Both the position numbers and the translations under genes were made by a program. DNA of 64,000 nt from Turnera subulata (taxonomy: Eukaryota > Streptophyta > Magnoliopsida > Malpighiales > Passifloraceae). Below, piece by piece: positions 10,560 through 23,773 of the stretch. Under the pieces are notes generated by a model that was not told the origin of the DNA, ran no database searches, and saw only the letters and a program-made list of their open reading frames with translations. Positions within the stretch are counted from its first letter, which is position 1. Each line of letters opens with the position of its first letter. The DNA lies in assembly GCA_028386065.3 (NCBI GenBank), contig JAKUCV010005512.1:7680-71679 (forward strand), written 5' to 3'.

Positions 10560-13506
10560 ATGAGTCATGAACCAATACCTTTCATTACCTGGGTGTGCAA
10601 ATCACCTTCGGCTATATGGTCAAGAGGGATTATATTTGGGGACGATATATTGAATTTCGCCACCCCTCTCCTCCTCATACAGCTCTCTGTTTGTGCTCTG
10701 CTTAGTTCTTTCTTAAGATACATTCTGGAGCCATTTGGTCAGAATTCTTTCTTTGCAATGATGCTGGTAATTCCCTCCTCTTAATTAAAGATGTTATTGA
10801 ATTGCCCTTCATTTTTGTTTTCAATTTTCCCTTCTTTTGGAAATTTTCCATAATAATCAATCAAACTTAAGGTCATGCTTATATTAACTACTGCTACATC
10901 CATGAAAATTTGATTTTCTGCATTTCTGAAGATTCTGCCATTTGGATTTGATGCATTTGGACCATGGTTTTATATATCGGATGTGTTCAAAGAGTTACTG
11001 TTATGGATCAATATTGTTTGCATGAATCTGTTGCTTTTCCATATCATGATATATACACAGTCTTTTAGCAGACATAATCAATTTTACCTAATAATGTTAC
11101 CATTGAATGGCTTCAGGTAGGCTTTTGTTTGGGGCCAACCGTCTGGGGAGATACCAATCCAATAATTAATGTATTATTTCCCTTAAGAGGGTACCAAATC
11201 GGACAAACAGTTGCCTTTTTTGGGTTACTTCTGTTCTTGTTTGTAATTGGTGCTAAAATGGACATGAGTATGGTCACCAGAGCAGGGAAGAAAGCTGTGG
11301 CTATAGGCATCCTTATATCCACTGTGCCATTGGGTGTGAACCTAGCTGTAGCTCACATGATGAAAAATTATTGGACATTGGAACCCAAGCTCAAGTCTTC
11401 TCTATACACCATTGCTTATCTGCAGTCAATAAGTACCTATTATGTCATTGTTTGTGTTCTGGCAGATTTGAAGCTCCTCAACTCAGAGTTAGGCCCAGTT
11501 GCAGCATCAGCATCAATGATTAGTGGGGCATTGAGTTATCTTATGGCTGTTTTTTGCTTCACCTTCAGGCAAAGCCAGTTAGGATCCCCTGAGGGATTTC
11601 TGTGGATGTTAAGTTCTGTTGGTTTCATTTTCTTTATCATCATAGTTGGGGTAAGGCCTATATTCTTTTGGATGATTCGAAATTCATCCGAAGACAAGCC
11701 CCTCAAAGAGAGCTATGTCATATCCATCTTCATAATGTTAATGATTTCAGCATTATGCAGTGAAGCTCTGGGGCAACACCTTATCTTTGGGGGGGTTATC
11801 TTGGGCGCTGCACTGCCGAGCGGCCCGCCTTTAGGATCAGCAGTGGTCTATAAGCTTGAAACATTTTCTTCCATTCTCATTCTCCCCAGCTACTTTGTAT
11901 ATACCATTGCCGGTGTGAATATATTTAAGGTAGATCCCATGAATGTTATTGTGGTTTTCACTCTGGCCTTGACAAGCTCCCTTGCGAAACTTTTCGCAAC
12001 CATCGTGCCTTCCCTCTACTGCAAAATGAGTCCTATTGATGCAGTCACACTAGGCCTCATCATGTCTTGCCAAGGCCTTGCTGATGTGATGCTTCTGCAA
12101 CATGCCCAGTTTCTGCTTGTAAGAACCTTTTTCCTTTGTTATATTCTGATGTTATGCCTATTATTGTTCACTTTCCTGCTCTACTTCCTGGTATCCGGCC
12201 CGGCTCTTAAAACTGACTATCCTGTCAAAATGTGCTAGAATTTAACACTTGTATGCTTTTGCTTCATGTGTTGTTGCAGCTTGTGGACATGCAAACTTTC
12301 AGTATCATGGCATTTGCAATAGCTGTGTTATCAGGAATTTACACCCCTGTGATCAAGCTACTCTACAATCCTTCCAAGCAATTCTCAGCCACAAGCAGAA
12401 GAACAATTGAGCATGCAAGTCCTCATGCCGAATTCCGAATGTTCATCTGCATTTACAATGATGAATGCACACCTTCCATGATTAGCCTCCTAGAAGTGTC
12501 CAACCCAACATCCAAGAGCCCCATCTGCTGCTATGTTGTCCACCTCATGGAGCTAGCCGGCCGGCTTTCCCCGGTCCTCGTTTATCACCGTCCGGGGAAA
12601 AGATCATCCAATAGAACTCACCATTCCAACCACATCATAAATGCATTCAGATTATACGAGCGCCACAGCAATGGCCATGTCATGATCAATCTCTTCACCG
12701 CCATTGCCCCATTGGCAACAATAGATGACGAAGTCTGCAGGCTAGCTCTAAAGAAGAGGACATCCTTGCTGGTCATCCCTTTCCACAGACAATGGAGACT
12801 CCATGGCCTTGAAGAATTCTCCGAAAGGAGGCCTATCAACAGAAACATCCTCAACAAGGCTCCATGCTCGGTAGGAATCCTGATCGATCGCGGTACATTA
12901 GGAGGGGCGAAGTCAAGAACATTTTCATTGTACAACATTGGAGTAATCTTCCTTGGAGGAATGGATGACAGGGAAGCACTAGCGTACGCTCTACGCATGG
13001 CCAGCCACCCTAACGTGGGTGTCACGTTAATCCATGTAACTAATCCTGAATCCTCACAAAGGTTTGACACTGATTGGGAACTAGACAAAGAGATGGTACA
13101 AGAGTTCAGGGTCCACTACTCAGGAACAAAGACACATCACTATAGGAATGAGGTTGTAAAGGATACTGTGGACATGGTTAGGGTGATCAAGTGCTTGGAG
13201 AACACATTTGAGTTGCTTATAGTGGGGAAAGACCATGATCATGTGTCACCGGCATTGGAAATCCGGGACTGGAGTGAGTTTCCGGAGCTCGGGTTCATCG
13301 GAGACATGCTGGCATCAACGGATGCCTGCTGTGAGGTGTCTGTGCTAGTGGTGCAACAACACAGGTTTGGATATGAGGAAGAAGAGGATGGTCAGTTGAG
13401 CAATGCCAAGGAAACCCTGGGAACTGTAGAAATACTCTGCCACAATAATAAAGTTTTTCCAGAGGTTATCAAGGACGCTCCTGGAGGTTATGCTTATTCA
13501 AAATAG
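10560..13506 (+). CDS. CHX-family antiporter homologue, copy 2, lacking key transport residues
   Basis: Exons 10560-10766, 11117-12118 and 12280-13506 give 811 residues. Exon 2 is exactly 334 codons, as in copy 1, and both introns sit at the same sites in the same phase, so the two are tandem duplicates. Membrane segments, 'ADLKLLNSELG', 'GPPLGSAVVYKLE' and the C-terminal tail ('FLGGMDDREALAYALRMASH', 'ELLIVGKDHD') are intact and open. The membrane-5 motif reads 'SASMISG' where copy 1 has 'SSSMICD' (residue about 206, Asp to Gly), and the later motif reads 'LIMSCQG' for 'LIMNSKG' (about 388, Lys to Gln). The lysine of 'LAKLFAT' (about 360) is kept. The first intron in particular should be checked with RNA. 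Transport activity is doubtful; a regulatory or structural role is possible. Confidence 0.9.
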
Positions 13507-16500
13507 AGATTACTGTGTGTACATTTGCTTTTGTTAATACTTTTTTGTGCTTAAATCTTGGTGGTGTATAATCTTAATTAAGAAGCCTAGGTGGATACAT
13601 TACTTCAGCTTGGAAAGAAATTTGCTATTTCCAAGTGTCTTTTTGAAGAATTTTGATGAGGAATGAGATTCTTTTTTTTTTTTTTTGAATGTTTTGCTTG
13701 CATTCAAGATGTTACTTTCCTATATCTTTTTCCTCTAATTTTTTTATTTATTTTCCTTTGATGCTCAAAGACTTCCATTCCCCAGTTTAGACTTTGTCCC
13801 TATATCACCTGAGCAGGTTTCCACTGTAGAATGAAGGTTTAGGCTTGGTGAGATAAATGATGCAATATGGTGGTGTGATTAAATATTGTTGTTATGATTT
13901 TTGTTTCTTGCCCCTAATCACATGACAATTGATGGGATCAGAACCAATATGACACCTCGTCAACATAAACTAATCTCTCCTTCATTATTCTGTGTTATTG
14001 AGCTAAGTGTTTCCTTATTGGAATGCTCAATGTATAGAATAGTTTAAGCTTTGCATATGATTAAGTAACTTCAGAACATCACAGTATTGATTCTTGAGAA
14101 ACCAACATCACAACATTAATTAAATATTAGTTGTAAACTTTTTGTTTTGGTAAGTTGGCTTATCTTTAATGGCCATCAAATGATCTAATTAAATTAGTCC
14201 GGATGGAGACATAATAAGAATGATGAATACTGAAATCTCTAGCATCTAGAATGCTGCGGTCCAAAAGCTCAAACTCGAGATGCCTTTATTAATTTTTTTT
14301 AGTTTCCCATCCGTAGCTCTGTCCTGATTAATCCAGATTTGATCAGGGTCGCGCACCTGATTATGGTGGGTGAGCTTCGTAATGGAGATTTTTTTTCATA
14401 CACAAAGACTCAAATTCGAGACCTCACTTAAGTAGAATGAAATTACTTACTACTTGGATCAACCTCACATTAGTCGAGATGCATTGATTACTCTAGATTA
14501 GCCTGGAGGAACTTTACCAAACTCCAAAATGTTAATAAATTTTAAATTTCATGTACGATTGTACAGTTTAATGTGCGGCACATAGTAAGATGAGGACTAG
14601 AATTGACTAATGGTAGATAAAGCTTCAACCCTTTTCCAATAAGAAATGGGAATAAACTAGATGTCTCCGATCTAGAGAGACAAAGCCTAGACATCAATTA
14701 TTTCATGGGGATCTTCAAGCTAACTTTTTTCTTGAACAAGAAAAATGAAGTATCCTCTCTAGTTTATAGTTACTCAATTACTTACATGATCAAATAGCTT
14801 TATAGAGATTTCATTCTATAACATAGAGATAACTAGCAAGTCTATGGTTCTGTTCTGTCACCAATCCGTTGGCAGGCCATGGTTTCTTAATTAACCCACA
14901 TCTTGATTTCATGTCCAAGTAAATGAACTTCACTTCTCTAATGATAAATGGATGGAAAATTTTGGGATCATTGATCACATCCCAAAATTAGTACTCCATA
15001 ATATTTATTTACATATTACCTATAAAGAAAAATGGTAAGTGGAGTTTAAATTCTCAATCTTATCTAATGAGAATGTGGATTAAACCTCAACTAATAAATC
15101 CAACCCCCTTAATAATTGTTCATTGACTATAATATTACTAACTGCATAATTTTCATATATTGCAACCTTAGTAGTTATTGAAACTAATAAGAAATTTTTA
15201 TAAATAAAGAGAATTAAGAGAATCTATACAAAAGGAGACACACAATCCTTCATTGACTGTGCTATTACCAATAGCATGTCATGACTTGGTACTAACTGAA
15301 CATACTAATTTTTTAACCTTCTTCTAGAAAAATGGCATATGTACCCGGAAGCTGATCATTGACCCTAACACATGTAACGGCAAAAACTGAACTCGAGGAG
15401 TGGAAGACATAACACATACTATGAGTCAAGGTCCTAAAATCAAAGGATGCTTGGGGCTTGGGATAATATATACTAGTACTATATACATTCATGATGTTGT
15501 GGTGTTTGAGAAAGGGGAGTGCAAGCATTTGTCTAAGTTATTTATGGGGGAGGGAGAAGAGGGAATCCATGTGAGGTGAGGTGATATAGTGTTTTAGGGG
15601 ATTTGCCAGCTAAAACACCTTTGCTTTGTTTGCTTTTATTTTTGTGCAGCGTGGAGTTGTCGCTATTAGTACAAGAAATTGTAGCTTTTTTTGGACTTAT
15701 ATGCCTTATAATTAATATATATGCGAATTATTCAGCTAATAGTACAAGGAGTTGGGCCTTTTTGTATACTTCCACCCATCTATCTGCCATAGATTGGATC
15801 ATTTCATTTGCCTTTTAGATAAGTTAAACTAAAGCTAAAAATATCAAGTAGATCACATCTTCTAATGGGAAAATCAGAATAAGTTTAGTTTTTCACATTT
15901 ATGAAAGTAAATCAATGATAAGAAAAATATCGTAGTGTTATATGTCTAAAGCAAAAATATTTACCAAATGAGAACAAAATTAAAAGCCTAATCTAAAACT
16001 TTTCCGGTAAAATTCGTACTCTATGATGTACAATGTCAACCCAAATTATGTATTGTCTCAACATTTAATTAGTCAATTCTGACTAATGATGCCTTGATAG
16101 AATTCTTGTAAATCATTCCTTAATTTATGATTTGACCCTCAGCTGGCTATAGATTCTGCAAATTTTCTTCCTGCATATTAACTCTTCTTTTAGTCAACTT
16201 TCTGAAGATTGGTTTAGTTCTACAGATTTCATTTCACTAAACTTGTTGAGTTAGTTTGATGCATTATAGGTTACTAGAATTAATTACATGTGATAAATCT
16301 AACACAGGAAACTCTTGGACTTGAAGACACGTTTTTGCTTTGTAACCAAGCATCCTTAATTCTTGCAGATGTGCCAAATTAAAATTATGGAGCAAATTAA
16401 TGGGATTAATTAAGACTGCCATTTCTTAATCCTCCCTTGGCATTGTCATAGCCCCATAAATGTGCAGATGGTTGGTTTTTATGTACCTAATTCAATTAAT

Positions 16501-17391
16501 CACAGCTAGGCGACACTATAAGTGGCGTGACACATTTTGTCCCCATTATGTATATAGAAATTACTTGAAGACATTATAATATACATCCTCGAACTACTCT
16601 TGAACTCCCAATATATAAATACTGATATTAGCTGGACAATTTGTATATCAGATGCAAAGTCTTCCAAAACACGACAAAGTAAGGTGAAACTAACACTCTT
16701 GTTAATTAATTATTGAGGCGCATGGTTCTTAATTACATTTAAGCTCTTTCATATTGAAAACCCATCTAACCCATTAATTATTGGACCAACTACAATTAGC
16801 AAATGAAATGCTAAAAAATATTAGAATAGTGGGATGCATTTAATCCCAAACGCATCGAAGAACATGGATGATGAATCCATGTTAATTATAGCCAAGATTA
16901 GTGAAGGTTGAACAAATGATATTATTAAACTTTTAAACCCAAAAAATCACAAAATGAAATGAGCCACTTTATTGGGAGGACAAGCCACCAATGTCATTTT
17001 CATTTGTTGATAACGAGACAAAATATTTACTTGCAACTAGATGGGTGTAAATACAAACTCCATTGCACAAGAAAACAAACGTCTCCCTCTCTCTCCCTCA
17101 CATGAATTTTTTCTTGGTGGAGCAAACACAGATTATGATCCCATGAACAGTTAAAAATTCCGAATCTGCCATATTAGTTGCAGACCGAAACAAGAAAAAG
17201 TAAATTAAAAATAATAAAAAAAAAACTTTATACACAAAAAACAATATTAACCCCAAAGTACATTTCCTCCTCTTTTTTCTTCCTTTTCAAAAAGGACCCC
17301 GTTGCATATGATGTATATATATCATTGCACCACCTTGGCAATCCGGGAATGCCATCGGATTCCGGCACCGGAAAAAAGAAAGAAATGTTAA
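13507..17391. other. Intergenic region
   Basis: About 3.9 kb of AT-rich sequence with no supported gene. It holds a D-family repeat at 14301-14430. Short open frames at 15313-15528 (-) and 15603-15818 (+) show no family signature. Confidence 0.6.
14301..14430 (+). repeat. Dispersed repeat D, copy 2
   Basis: Reads AGTTTCCCATCCGTAGCTC, then GGGTCGCGCACCTGATTATG and ends with CAAATTCGAGACCTCACTTA. The order of phrases matches the copies at 31941-32065 (+) and 30418-30505 (-). Confidence 0.65.
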
Positions 17392-17868
17392 TTAGTCTTC
17401 GGAGATGCTCTCTAGATGAGGCCGCCATACTCCGACACGGCCGGTCCGGCGATCCCGGCGTGAGGATTTCTTTTCTATGTTCATCATTAGGTGATGACCA
17501 TCATCACAATCCGTTGAGACATGATGAGGGGTGCACTTATAGTACTTCTTGCTCTTCTTTGAAGACTTCTTGTGGGATGTGGCACTACTACCGCCTTTTT
17601 TACTCTCCGGCAAGGAAGAAGCCGGGATCAAGAAGTAAATGCTGCCTCTCTTGAGCTCGGAATCCGGCGAGAGGATCAAGATCTTACGCACCACACCTTG
17701 AGAGCATGGCTTGCTTAGGACATGGTTAGGGTTAGCTTGGAGGACCTCATTGGCTGTGATTGGACCCGTCATTTCTTCCACATAGCCATTCAAATGAACT
17801 ACACGGATCAAGTCTAGGGCACCACAAGGAAGAACACAAGCCAAGCAACACCTTAAGCTATTGCCCAT
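17392..17868 (-). CDS. DUF4228 / PADRE-family protein
   Basis: An intronless gene of 158 residues starting 'MGNSLRCCLACVLPCGALDLI', followed by 'VVHLNGYVEEMTGPITANEVLQANPNHVLSKP', 'ILILSPDSELKRGSIYFLIP' and a basic Ser/Lys-rich tail. This is the DUF4228 (PADRE) arrangement, a plant family induced by pathogens and abiotic stress whose biochemical function is not known. The Met-Gly-Asn start with cysteines at positions 7, 8 and 11 suggests N-myristoylation and palmitoylation, so membrane attachment is likely. The open frame extends 16 codons upstream to 17916, but the inner ATG matches the family start. The length is typical. Confidence 0.9.
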   Translation of the reverse strand: MGNSLRCCLACVLPCGALDLIRVVHLNGYVEEMTGPITANEVLQANPNHVLSKPCSQGVVRKILILSPDSELKRGSIYFLIPASSLPESKKGGSSATSHKKSSKKSKKYYKCTPHHVSTDCDDGHHLMMNIEKKSSRRDRRTGRVGVWRPHLESISED

Positions 17869-18007
17869 ATTTTTGAAAAAAAAAGAGTAAAAGCTAACAC
17901 AAAAGAACACAGACACACTTAGGGGGTGTTTTTCTTTCTTCTATGTGATTCTACTTTCTTCTTCTTCTCTATTTGGGAGGAATGTGAGACCAAAGGGGAG
18001 GACAAGG

Positions 18008-18014
18008 TTTTATA
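18008..18014 (-). promoter_or_regulatory. Probable TATA box of the PADRE gene
   Basis: On the minus strand the sequence reads CCTATAAAACC, about 140 bp upstream of the ATG. A CT-rich stretch lies between them, as in many plant 5' UTRs. No other TATA motif fits as well. Confidence 0.55.
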
Positions 18015-19889
18015 GGAACAACCGTACGAATAGGAACAAAGTAGGATATGTTATATTTTATGTTTCCTCTCTTGTAATGACTAATATGTCCTCTGAATAT
18101 ATAAAATATCATGTATAATCTATGGTCTTGGCATTAGTTTTGTTCCATTGATAAATGGTATAAATTGCCCTTCCTTCTATTCATGATTAACGTGAGCCGC
18201 CTGGTAATCCCCATGATTAATCCTTATCTTAATTCGGGTTTTTTTCCCTTTAGTTAACATCTCTCAATTAATATATAACTAATAACCGCCCTCCAAGATT
18301 TTGCTTCAACCTTTTTGCTCTCTTTTCCAAGTAATGTATGGATCAAGTTCCCCAATTATGTATTTTGAGAGTGCTAAACCAAAATAGAAAATAAAAAAAA
18401 ACCAAGTAGAATTTTGAGTTCAAATTGCAGCCATACCTAAACAGGTAATGTAGCGATTAAAACCTAAATTTCTCCCACTTATCATGCATTTATTTCTTAA
18501 TGTCATTTCTTATGCATAGAAAATATATCTAAAAAATAAGCAAAAATTTGTTGGACCGATCAATTTTTTTTTTATTATTTTCAGATATAACTTATAAGCC
18601 AATCAATATCAGTTTCAGCCAAAGTTTTCTTTTTCTTCTGTTTGGATAAGTCGGTTCATCTTTTTTTTTCTTTCTTTTTTATCCAAAATGAGAGGGGACT
18701 TGAACAATTCACATTTTCATGATCTGTCGAGTTATCCAATTGTAGAAGACTCAAACATGCCACGTAGAACTCAAACCAGACAATTGTATAAATCATAGAT
18801 GTAAAAAATTGACAAATGTATGAACCACAAAAATCCAAATATCCATTTTACATTTGTTTCCCCCTTCAAACTCCACATAAAAGTACTATAATAGCTTCTT
18901 CATTTTTTATTACTGATCATGGCAGAGATCCCTGCCGCAAACTCTAGAGTTTGTACTTTTATGGGGTAATGATAATAGTTGATTAATTAGTCCAATTTAA
19001 CAATCATAAGGCAACAGCAAATACAGGCAAGAAAACAAAAATAAAATAAACCAAATAACATCAAATACAATTATTTTCAAGATGGTCCCACAACATGCCA
19101 TAAGTAAACCAGTTATCGCGAATATAGGAAGGAACAGAAGTACATACAATTAAATTATATAAATTAATGACTTTAGAGTGGAATAAGTTGATTAGGTACG
19201 GAATGGCAATGGAAAGAGTACTATACACATACTACTGCATTATCATCATCATCATCATCTGTACATGTTACTATAGTTGTTTGTGTCCATGGGAAGCTTT
19301 TTGTCTCCTCTTATTTGTGGTGAGATCTTAAGAGGAGAGGGTATATAATATCTTAGGAACTAGCACACGGTTATGCATCAATGGACCAGTCTGGCCAAGA
19401 ACAGCTGATATATGGGTCCCTTGGTTTTTATTTTCTTTTTTCGAAAGAGTGTAGAATTATTTGGTTGTGACTGGAAATTTGGAGTGTAATCATGAGTTCT
19501 AGTGATTTGGTCCTGCATGTGTAGGGAAGACGATTACTGTAGGTGCTTAATTTTACTTCTGATATAATCAAGGTTATTAAACACGGCTCAGCCATCAACC
19601 CGACCTAGTTTAGGGATCAAGAGAATTGGGTTCAACCAGGGTCAATAGGGAGGGCAAATTTTAGAAAGAGGATAGATTTTTTTTGTTTTGAAAAAAAGGG
19701 ATTGGAAAAAGCACCGGTTTGTTTTCTCATTTGCCATAAGAACTGGAAGGCCTTTTAGACCAGCCTGGCGTCCAAGTACCGATTAACCTGGTTGAACTGG
19801 CCAGGCCCGTACGGTTTTAACAATCATGGTTATAATAATAGATTTGGAAGGTAAAACAGAGGAAGCATGTTAATTTATACGCCCAATAT
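18015..19889. other. Intergenic region
   Basis: No gene is seen. An (ATC)n run of six to seven units lies at about 19240-19260. At 19570-19835 a segment begins GGTTATTAAACACGGCTC and ends with a rough inverted match (CGTACGGTTTTAACAATC); it is rich in 'ggttcaa/gaacc' phrases and may be an old non-autonomous DNA transposon. A similar segment lies in TNL-A intron 1. Confidence 0.5.
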
Positions 19890-19905
19890 TACTTACATTA
19901 TCAAT
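19890..19905 (+). repeat. LINE target-site duplication, left copy
   Basis: TACTTACATTATCAAT, identical to 26031-26046. It directly abuts the T run that is the complement of the LINE poly(A) tail. Confidence 0.95.
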
Positions 19906-20025
19906 TTTTTTTTTGATGCTAAACGAGATTTTATTGTAAGGTAAACTAGTTACACTCAAGGTAGAAGCCTATGTTTAGTTCCTCAAGCTAAACAAAAAGA
20001 TCGCACAGAGAACTATGCACACACT

Positions 20026-23000
20026 TCAGACAGCAACATGCTTTGAAACAAGTAAGTTAAAATTCTTCCTTGGACTGCTCCAGTGTTTAATGCACTGAGC
20101 AGAGGACATGACGAGTGAAATACTGTATGGGAAGTCAGGTTGTGCTGCTCGAATCCAAGATGAAGCGTGAAAAAAGGCTAGGTCAGCAATCCTATCCACT
20201 TCTGTAGTTGTGTTTTGAAAGATCCGGCGATTCCTCTCTAGCCATATTGAACGGATCGCAGCCACGCCAATAAGGTACCACCACGATCTACTACAATGGA
20301 AAGGGTTTAGGAAGGTCCATTGAAGAAGAAAATCCTCTAGGCTGGCAGGTATACACCAGGATACACCCAACCACCTGGACAATTTACACCAAACCTGCCA
20401 TGGTACAAGGCAAGATAAGAATAAATGGTCTCGTGACTCAAAGTTGCACTTGCAAAGAGAGCAGATGGAGTCTGCCAGAGATATAATGCCCCTCTGTCTC
20501 AGGTTATCCTTCGTTGGTATACACTGTTCAAGGCCAACCAAAGCCAAACATCCACCTTGAAAGGAGCCAACGAATACCAGATGAAAGGAGTTGTGCGTAT
20601 CAGACCACTTTTAAAGTAAATAAAGGATCTTCCAGTTTTGACTGTGAAATCCCCATCTAGAGAGAATCTCCATAATCTACGATCCTGCTGCAAAGGTTGT
20701 CTCGCTATGCTTGTCAGGATAGCCTGCATTTCCAACATCTCCTCTGTTTCCCAATCCCTAAGAGTATGGCGCCATGCATTTGTCCAGAAAGGTTGGTGAT
20801 TATCCTCTTGAAGGCAAGTGAACACAGAGGAGGCCTGGCAGGTTGATACGGAAAAGAGTCTGCTAAATTTGGTTTTGAAGTCCCCTTGGCTAGTCCAGTC
20901 ATCCATCCAAAAATTGATATCCTTTCCAGCACCAACCTGTATATAGGATCCCTCCATTAGAGCAAAACTAGACAAACTGCAAGTGGAACCAGCTTGGACA
21001 ATGTCACTCTACGATGAAGAACAAGACCTTGAATTAAAGGTTGGAAATAGGACCGACTGTTGGCTGGTACATTTGTTCCTAATTAATTCCTTCCAAATTT
21101 TCACCACTGGATTAGTGTAACACCATAACCATTTAAAGAGAAGACATTGGTTTATAGTGTTTAGATCAATAATACCCACTCCCCCAGTTCCTTAGGCACA
21201 ACAATATTCTTCCAAGGAACAAGGCATATTTTCCTTGTGTTTTCCACCCCGTTCCAGAAAAAGTGTCTAATAATTGATGTCAACCTTTTCGCCACTGTAA
21301 CAGGCAACTTGAATAAAGACATGAAATAGATTGGCAGCCCGGATAATACTGACTTGATCAAAGTTACTCTCGCTCCCACAGATAGAAATTTTCCTTTCCA
21401 CGATTTGAGTTTACTCTTGAATTTATCTAGGACCGGACGCCATGCGTTAACCCTCTTCATATTGGCTCCTAATGGGAAGCCAAGATAGGTGAACATAAAA
21501 CATTCGGCTTGACTGTGCAATCTTCCTGCAACTTCTTCTACTTGCTGTTGTCTCGTACAAATCCCTACAACACTGCTTTTAAAGAAATTAATAGACAAAC
21601 TAGAAAGTGTTTCGAAGACTCGAAGGCACCTTTTCAAGTTCATGAGGGAAGTTAGATTAGCTGGAGAGAAAAGAATTGTGTCATCTGCGTATTGTAGCAC
21701 GGTGACTGGGACCCCGTCCACTACCACACTTTGGATTAGATTGAGTGCAGTTGCTTTGGAGAGAATAGAAGATAGGCCTTCAGCTGCAAGGTTGAAAAGG
21801 AAAGGTGACAGTGGATCACCTTGTTTGAGGCCTCTGCCCATAGTGAATTCTTCCGACGGAGATCCATTAATGAGAACTGCGAGCTTAGATGAAGAAATAC
21901 ATTCAAAGATCCATTCACGCCACTTGGAGCTAAACCCCATTGCAGTCATAACTTGCAATAGATATTGCCAATCGATAGAGTCATAGGCCTTCTTGAAGTC
22001 AAGCTTCCAAAGAATGGCCTGCTCTTTAGATTTTTTCAAACTATGGACGATTTCATTTGCAAACAACACACTATCCATAATGCTCCTGCCCTTAATGAAA
22101 GCAGTCTATTGAGGGCCTACCAAGGATGGCAATACTCTCTTCAACCTCAAGGCTAATAATTTGGCAATAATTTGTATATGCAGTTAACTAGAGTAATTGG
22201 CCTATAATCATCCAGCGAGATATTACCTGTTTTCTTAGGGATAAGGGTGATAAAAGCAGTGTTGGCACCTTTGGGCAGTTTGGCATATTGGAAGAAGTGG
22301 GTAGTTATATCGAACAGGTCATTTTTTATCAACTCCCAGCACTTTTTGTAGAATGAGAAGTTGAAGCCGTCTGGGCCTGGTGCTTTTGAACTGTCGCAAT
22401 TCCACACAGCTGTCTTTAGTTCCTCTAAGGTGAATGGTCTCTCCAAATCTACCAACTCATGAGGTTGTAGCTTTCTAAAATCCAGTCTTCCAATGGAGGG
22501 CCTGACTTGACAGTTTTTAGCATAAAGCTTGGAGAAGAAGTCACCTGCCATTTGTTGTATTGCACTGGTTCCACATACAAGTTGTCCACCAGCCATAACC
22601 TGATCAATTCTATTCTTGCGCCCCCTGTTGCATGCAGATATATGAAAAAACCTTGTATTGCGATCCCCCAATCTAAGCCACTGAACCCTGGATTTTTGTC
22701 TCCACATCGTTTCGCATTGTTTGTATTTATCGTCGAGATCCAATCTTAGCTTCCAAACTATATTTAGTTCCTCCACAGATAAATCACGAACCTCTGCAGC
22801 TTTATCCAAATTATCAATCTCCTCTTGAATGGAATCAATTGAGGCCTTTACATCCCCAAAGACTTCTTTATTCCATCTACTAAGCAGAGTCCTCATAAGG
22901 CTCAACTTCCTCAAAAATTTGAATCTACCGGGGAATTGTGCACATACTTCTGTCCACATATTTTTAATAATTTCCAAAAACCCAGGGTGACTCCACCAGG

Positions 23001-23733
23001 CATTATTAAATCTAAACGGCTTCCATCCTTCGTCCATATATCCTTGACAAAGAATTAGAGGAACATGGTCAGAGGCTTGCTTGCTTCCTGATTTCATGGA
23101 CATAAAAGGGAACATTGTGAACCAGTCTCCTTCGGCAAAAATTCTATCAATGCGGCTTGAAGCCCAGAGATTACCCCACGTATATAGTCTGTCCACAAGA
23201 TGAAATTCAATCAGACCTAAACTCTCAATGAACTCCTTAAAGGCTGCCGCACCACGCCTACAAATTCTTCCTCTCCTTCGATCGGACGACATGAGGGTTT
23301 CATTAAAATCACCTGTAACAAGCCAAGGTGATAGAAAATTTTGCTTCAAGGCTATCAGTTCTTCAAACAACTGACTTCTTCTATCCGTGTTTGTATCACC
23401 GTAGACACCACAGATTGTTACAATATGGTCTCCCTGACTAATCTTCCCTTCTACCGCAATCCATTGTTCCCCCGTTACAACTCTCATAGCTTCAAAAAAA
23501 TCTGAGTCCCACATTAACAATAACCCTCCTGCTAGCCCCGCAGCATCCACAGACACAAACTCTATACTGCCAGGACCCCACACCTTATGACAAAATGGCA
23601 AATTTATGTTTGACATCTTTGTTTCACTAAGGAACACAAAATTAGCCCTTGATTGTGTAATCAGTCTTCGCACATGACCCTGCTTCCTCGAAGGACAAAT
23701 ACCTCTAACATTCCAGTGAATGAGACTAAACAT
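20026..23733 (-). pseudogene. LINE ORF2: endonuclease and reverse transcriptase, inactivated
   Basis: From 23733 the frame encodes an AP-like endonuclease with 'HWNVRGI', 'SETK', 'TGDFNETL', 'SRIDRIF' and 'SDHVPLIL', all catalytic positions present. It runs into reverse transcriptase ('SSKAPGPDGFNFSFYKKCW', 'LDFKKAYDSIDW', 'QGDPLSPFLFNLAAEGL', 'LQYADDTILF') and a C-terminal zf-RVT region ('SICSLCKCNFESRDHLFLSC'). The frame is broken by single-base shifts near 22165, 21182 and 20520 and stops near 22107 and 21010. The stop near 22107 follows a Gln codon where the family has Gln-Gln, so it is CAG changed to TAG. The endonuclease part is open for 526 codons and the rest is not translatable as one protein. 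Confidence 0.93.
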
Positions 23734-23773
23734 GGGCCAGTATTATACACCTGTAAAAAGAAAACCATAATAG

